Source of the DNA: Phallusia fumigata
Lineage: Eukaryota; Chordata; Ascidiacea; Phlebobranchia; Ascidiidae
Reading direction: 5' to 3'
Length of the DNA: 64,000 bases
NCBI GenBank assembly: GCA_008931825.1
Contig: QXVZ01022462.1
Span: 31,264-95,263 of the forward strand
The notes below the pieces were generated by a model. That model saw only the letters and a program-made list of their open reading frames with translations, was not told the origin of the DNA and searched no databases. Below are positions 60,301-64,000 of this stretch, piece by piece. The position numbers and the translations under genes were made by a program. Every line of letters begins with the position of its first letter. The stretch's first letter is position 1.

Positions 60301-63300
60301 ATTAATGAACACTCGGCGCAACCACGATTATTGTCTGGAAAAAAAATGTGCTAAATGTTTAAAGGGTTGGCTGGTACGTAACGTTTAGAAATAATTAAAT
60401 TACACTGTGGATTTAAGGACGTACCTTGTAGTGGAACGGCGTGTAATAGTTCATTGCCTTCTGATGTAGAATCGATGGAAGCCTGCCGCACGTTTTCATT
60501 TCTAGTTAGTAGCTGATGATCTAAACAACATGAATTTATTTAGCCGAAATTCTGAAATTAAACTAGTCGAGTAATAAAACACACAAGTAGTCGTATTTAC
60601 CATTTATGTTATGCAGTGTCGGTGCCACATTGTTGGGCCCAGCTTCGTTTGAAGAAAGAACGTCGACGCGTGGTGAATTAAGAACCCTACTGACACTTTC
60701 GCGGTGGAACTTTCTCATCTGTTTCGAATGATTGTAGTCTATTTGAGCAGAAGGCAGCTGGCTCTGTTGTTGCCTTGCATCAGCCGCGGCGTGCATCCGC
60801 AGCTCAAACTGGGCTTTCTGAATACATCGAGTCATAACGTCCCTATCAAGATCCGCCGCACTTAAACGTAACTTATTATGGCGACCGCCTCCCTGCTTGG
60901 AATGTTGAAGCTGCTTTGAAATACGTCCTGGCGATCGACTTGCGCTGTCCAGTGAGCCACGTCTCGGGCGAATATCAGTTGCTGCATGCGATGGTGGGTT
61001 TTCTGAATGCTGGTCAGGCCCGAACGGTGGGTATTGGACCAACGAGCGTTGGGTGGGATACCGGGGCGGTTGTCGTCGAAAATTCTTGATACCGCGTGAC
61101 GAATTCCCGGACGGGTCTTGGTACCTGGCGGAAAGAAGTTGTTCCCGTATTACGTCGGCTGGCGGTGGCTGATGGCTGCGACCCGAAGTTGAGACAATAG
61201 GCACAAATCTATCATCGCTGTAACGACGCTCCCCCGCGTACTGAGGCGGCTGGCGTTTTAGGTTTGGGGAATTTTGTTGCATGCGGGAGCTCGTCGACGC
61301 GGAGTAAGGATGAAAACGGCTGTCGGACAAATGCTGGTGTGCAGTCATTTGGTCGCCTTGGTTAAGTCGGGGACGTTGGCTCCTATTGATACGACGAAGG
61401 GACATTGGCCGACCCGCAGTACCGGCCCCGTCAACTTGGCGACCTTTGTGAAATTTGACGTCGTGAAACTTTAATGGTAAATTCATTGCCAGTGTCTGTG
61501 CCATACAGGTCGGTGGGTCCTGTTTCTGCAAGGTCCTGTGGTTTTGCGGTTTTGAAAGACAATAGAAGGCCGACTGATTTTCTTGTTCATGGCCTTGCTC
61601 GGTTGGCCGCAAACATTTGGTTAGCGCAAGGGGCACGTCATCGCTCTTTGATTCATCTGGCTTTTCTTGCAACGACTCTCTCGTTTTCTTGCTGAAATCT
61701 AGCACCCCGTTATCGGTCACAATATAGTCTTGTGTGTGTTTCTTGCTCGGATGTCGCAAATCCAATGGTGAATCCTTTGTTTGTTCGCGTGGCCTCTTGC
61801 TTCCGCTGACTTTCAAATTTAAGGGGTTTAGGTCGGAATTAGTACATCTATATTCTAAATTTACTGTGGGCCGCGGCGGCTTAGGGCGAGGAGGCTGGGC
61901 GGTCTTATAAAGCGCGGCATGCACATTGTCGGCCGCGACGGGGCTTATATGAGGGCGATTGTGGGACGAACGATTCCTGTACGACGTTGAAGGTTTGCGC
62001 AGGATTATTGATGGATTTTGTGGCGACCACATTTCTTCATGGTGGGTGGAGGGGATGCTATGTCGCTTCGGGTAAGCCACCGTGTACGTTACATCCGCAT
62101 TGGCTGATTCTTGAGTCGGCGTGGAACTGAACGTGACAAAGTAATTAGGAATCGCTTCAGGCATGGAATACTTGGTCTTTCGCATACTAAACTTATGCGG
62201 AATTTCTTTTGGCGACATCACAGGTGCTGCTGCTTGGTGGTAAGGATGAAAGGTCCTGGCCCGAATTTTCCGAACCTCTCCAGCCGCCTGCTGGCGCTGA
62301 GGGCTCCTCAGTGAGTTTGCGGCCTTGTCGAGCAGCCGAGAAGGAACCTCTTCCTCTGGCATAGGAAACAAATCCGATTCTTGAACAAGGCTTGGTCTAC
62401 GGCTGCAAGATGGTTCAGGAGTTAAGTCTCCGCGTTGCGATGGCACCGGAAGTTTTCGCTTGTTGGTTCGGCGCTGCGCGTCATTAACCACCGTTGCTTG
62501 CTGCTTCGCTTCCTCTGTTGACTGAGCTGTATTTGATTTCAACGCGCTGCGAATAACGAATGGTATATTTTACGATAGAGTAGCACCGGCAGAACACTCG
62601 TTGATCGTAAAATACATTACATTTAGATCATATTCTGCTGTGCGGTCTACATTTTACCTACGGTAGACACATGAGCAGTGCTCTGTACAGCCTTTCAATG
62701 TAGCAAAAATATAGCAAACTAGAACTGCAACTACAGCAAATGAAACCAAACCTTAACGTCAGTGGGATTTCTTTACATACTTCCTTTTCAAAGTTATTTC
62801 GACCAAGGCAAAGAATACATCCCTGCCAGCTTGAAACAACAGCAACACAGCTATGACCCTGTGTGACTTGGCGTGCATCACTGGCAATGCAAACCCACTT
62901 AATTGCCCGCCTTATGGGGAAAACAATTATCACATGCGATATCCGGTGCTCAAGCAGTGTTTGAATATTGTTTTAATCAAACGATCAGGGAAATCAGTCA
63001 GTCAAACGTATTTCCTTTTATTGTAGAAGATCATTTCTCGCCATTGGGAGTGAATAACAAAACGTATCTTTTGGAGGTGGGATTAATATATTACCTAGAG
63101 CACGCGTTAATTTTATTTTACTTAAATTATCTCTTCTGGCCATACCATGTGTTGCGCCTTTAATCAAAACAAGTACGTTTGTCCTACACGCTAAAAATAG
63201 ACCAGTTCTATTATTTGATTGATCGTGCCTACGGTGTTACAAAACTAACTACAGAATACAATGTAAACGTTTGCCCCATTAATTTTGTTCCGCCGTAAGT

Positions 63301-63646
63301 GCGCCTTTCACAATGTGAAAATAACTATTAAACAAGGAATAGAAACAATTTATAAGCACAAACCTGTCTTGACGGTTCGACAAGCGCTGAAGAATGCTGC
63401 TTAGTTTCGAACCATGCTGCTTGCCTGCCACTTTGCGGGGTGACAACTCTTTCGTAACCACAGCATCAGTGCTCACCAAATTTGTTTGGACTGTCGTGAC
63501 TGCAGCAGGAGAAGTGGGTAGCTCTGCAACAACTGTGGACTCTGCTGCACTTACAGTGGCGAGGTTCACCTGTATGTCTTGTGGATCTAGCTTTTCGTTT
63601 TTCTTTTCCTTTGTGGTTTGTGGTGATGAGGTTTTCTTTTCCTCGC
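57334..63646 (-). CDS. Large disordered protein with CtBP-ligand-like motif cluster (partial)
   Basis: Eleven minus-strand exons, all ten junctions phase-consistent: 63646-63364, 62546-60601, 60520-60425, 59867-59617, 59276-59193, 58998-58896, 58811-58683, 58612-58476, 58392-58258, 58038-57871 and 57633-57334 (cut by n at 57333). About 1,210 residues are visible; both ends are missing. Composition is Ser/Pro/Gln/Lys-rich, with no globular domain recognised. The large exon has a proline run PPRPKPPRP, a cluster of short motifs PLNLK, PLDLR, VLDFSKK and VPLALTK (61616-61825), and an amphipathic stretch DVMTRCIQKAQFELRMHAAA. The last visible exon is rich in Lys/Glu and may be helical. The motif cluster hints at a transcriptional co-regulator, but that is inference. 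No family recognised. Confidence 0.7.
59893..60424. other. Intron of the disordered-protein gene
   Basis: No additional exon seen. Contains TGACGTCA near 60228. The flanking exons (60520-60425 and 59867-59617) join in phase 1 without needing one. Confidence 0.6.
62547..63363. other. Intron of the disordered-protein gene
   Basis: Flanking exons join exactly (AG|C). Open frames at 62658-62933 and 62903-63163 have no support. Confidence 0.65.
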
Positions 63647-64000
63647 CTAAATAACATGGAGGCACATAAGACTTTGAAGCAATTGTTGTTTTGGAAACAT
63701 TATTGGTATCACCTAGTACTGGGCTACATGATTATATTTGTCTTTGAGGGGAAATTTGGGGGTCGTTAAATGCGCGGTTTGGATTTTTCATCAGAAAAAA
63801 ACCGTTACAGATCTTCTTGCAAAATAGGCACTATAGATTCGCTTACAAAAAGTGAACTGGGGAAACATGTAAGCACGTGACACATCTGCTTTATCGCTTT
63901 CTTTTTTGCGCGTGTGAGCGAGACATGCGGTACCCGCAATTGCATTAAAAGACAAAAATTACTGTTTTAAAAAAAGATAAAAAAGAGTCTGCTTGTATAA
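63647..64000. other. Upstream intron or 5' flank of the disordered-protein gene
   Basis: The first visible exon begins mid-codon at 63646 (acceptor TTATTTAG), so this stretch is intron and at least one more exon lies to the right of the window. Confidence 0.6.

Noticed and set aside
61274-61695. Plus-strand frames opposite the large disordered-protein exon
   Set aside because: Shadow frames of a GC-richer coding exon on the minus strand, whose phases are confirmed on both sides.
1-64000. CRISPR arrays, operons, prokaryotic promoters
   Set aside because: The window is eukaryotic with spliced genes; no regularly spaced short repeats of CRISPR type were seen.

Overview
This is eukaryotic, AT-rich genomic DNA with multi-exon genes, GT-AG introns and miniature transposons. 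Gene content (a sphingosine-1-phosphate phosphatase, a four-TM claudin/PMP22-type protein, HMCES, an ARF-family GTPase), short introns, and many places where near-identical copies of one stretch abut across a single 'n' fit a small, highly heterozygous invertebrate chordate genome. An ascidian tunicate such as Ciona is my best guess, but that is inference. Nearly all calls below rest on splice-phase bookkeeping: exons were accepted when reading frame, acceptor/donor signals and intron phases agreed.

Layout. 1-2464: 3' end of an HMCES (SRAP domain) gene, + strand. About 3.9-13.5 kb: scattered minus-strand exons of an unidentified large gene. 13.85-22.4 kb: two copies (period about 4.46 kb) of a unit with possible minus-strand exons (family A) and plus-strand exons (family B). 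24.2-26.1 kb holds a third family B copy on the minus strand, and only this one is fully open and phase-consistent. 26.1-36.6 kb is gene-poor and dominated by a 1.83-kb direct repeat in four full or partial copies (30.5-35.7 kb). 36.65-37.66 kb: a possible small cysteine-containing gene. 38.9-41.7 kb: three phase-matched minus-strand exons of an unidentified gene. 42.4-45.7 kb: a complete six-exon sphingosine-1-phosphate phosphatase. 48.7-53.6 kb: an ARF-like GTPase with a long disordered C-terminal extension, interrupted by a 766-base gap. 54.2-57.3 kb: a four-TM claudin/PMP22-like gene running into a gap. 57.3-63.6 kb: a minus-strand gene of at least eleven exons and 1,200 residues, encoding a largely disordered protein with a cluster of CtBP-ligand-like motifs.

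Mobile DNA includes three non-autonomous hAT-type elements with 8-bp target duplications, a 224-bp foldback MITE inside the phosphatase gene, and a tRNA-like (Ser/Leu type) sequence. Single 'n' characters at 21059, 45028, 46778, 53242, 53924 and 56303 each separate two nearly identical copies, which looks like unmerged assembly overlap. The 'n' at 57333 instead appears to join two converging genes artificially.
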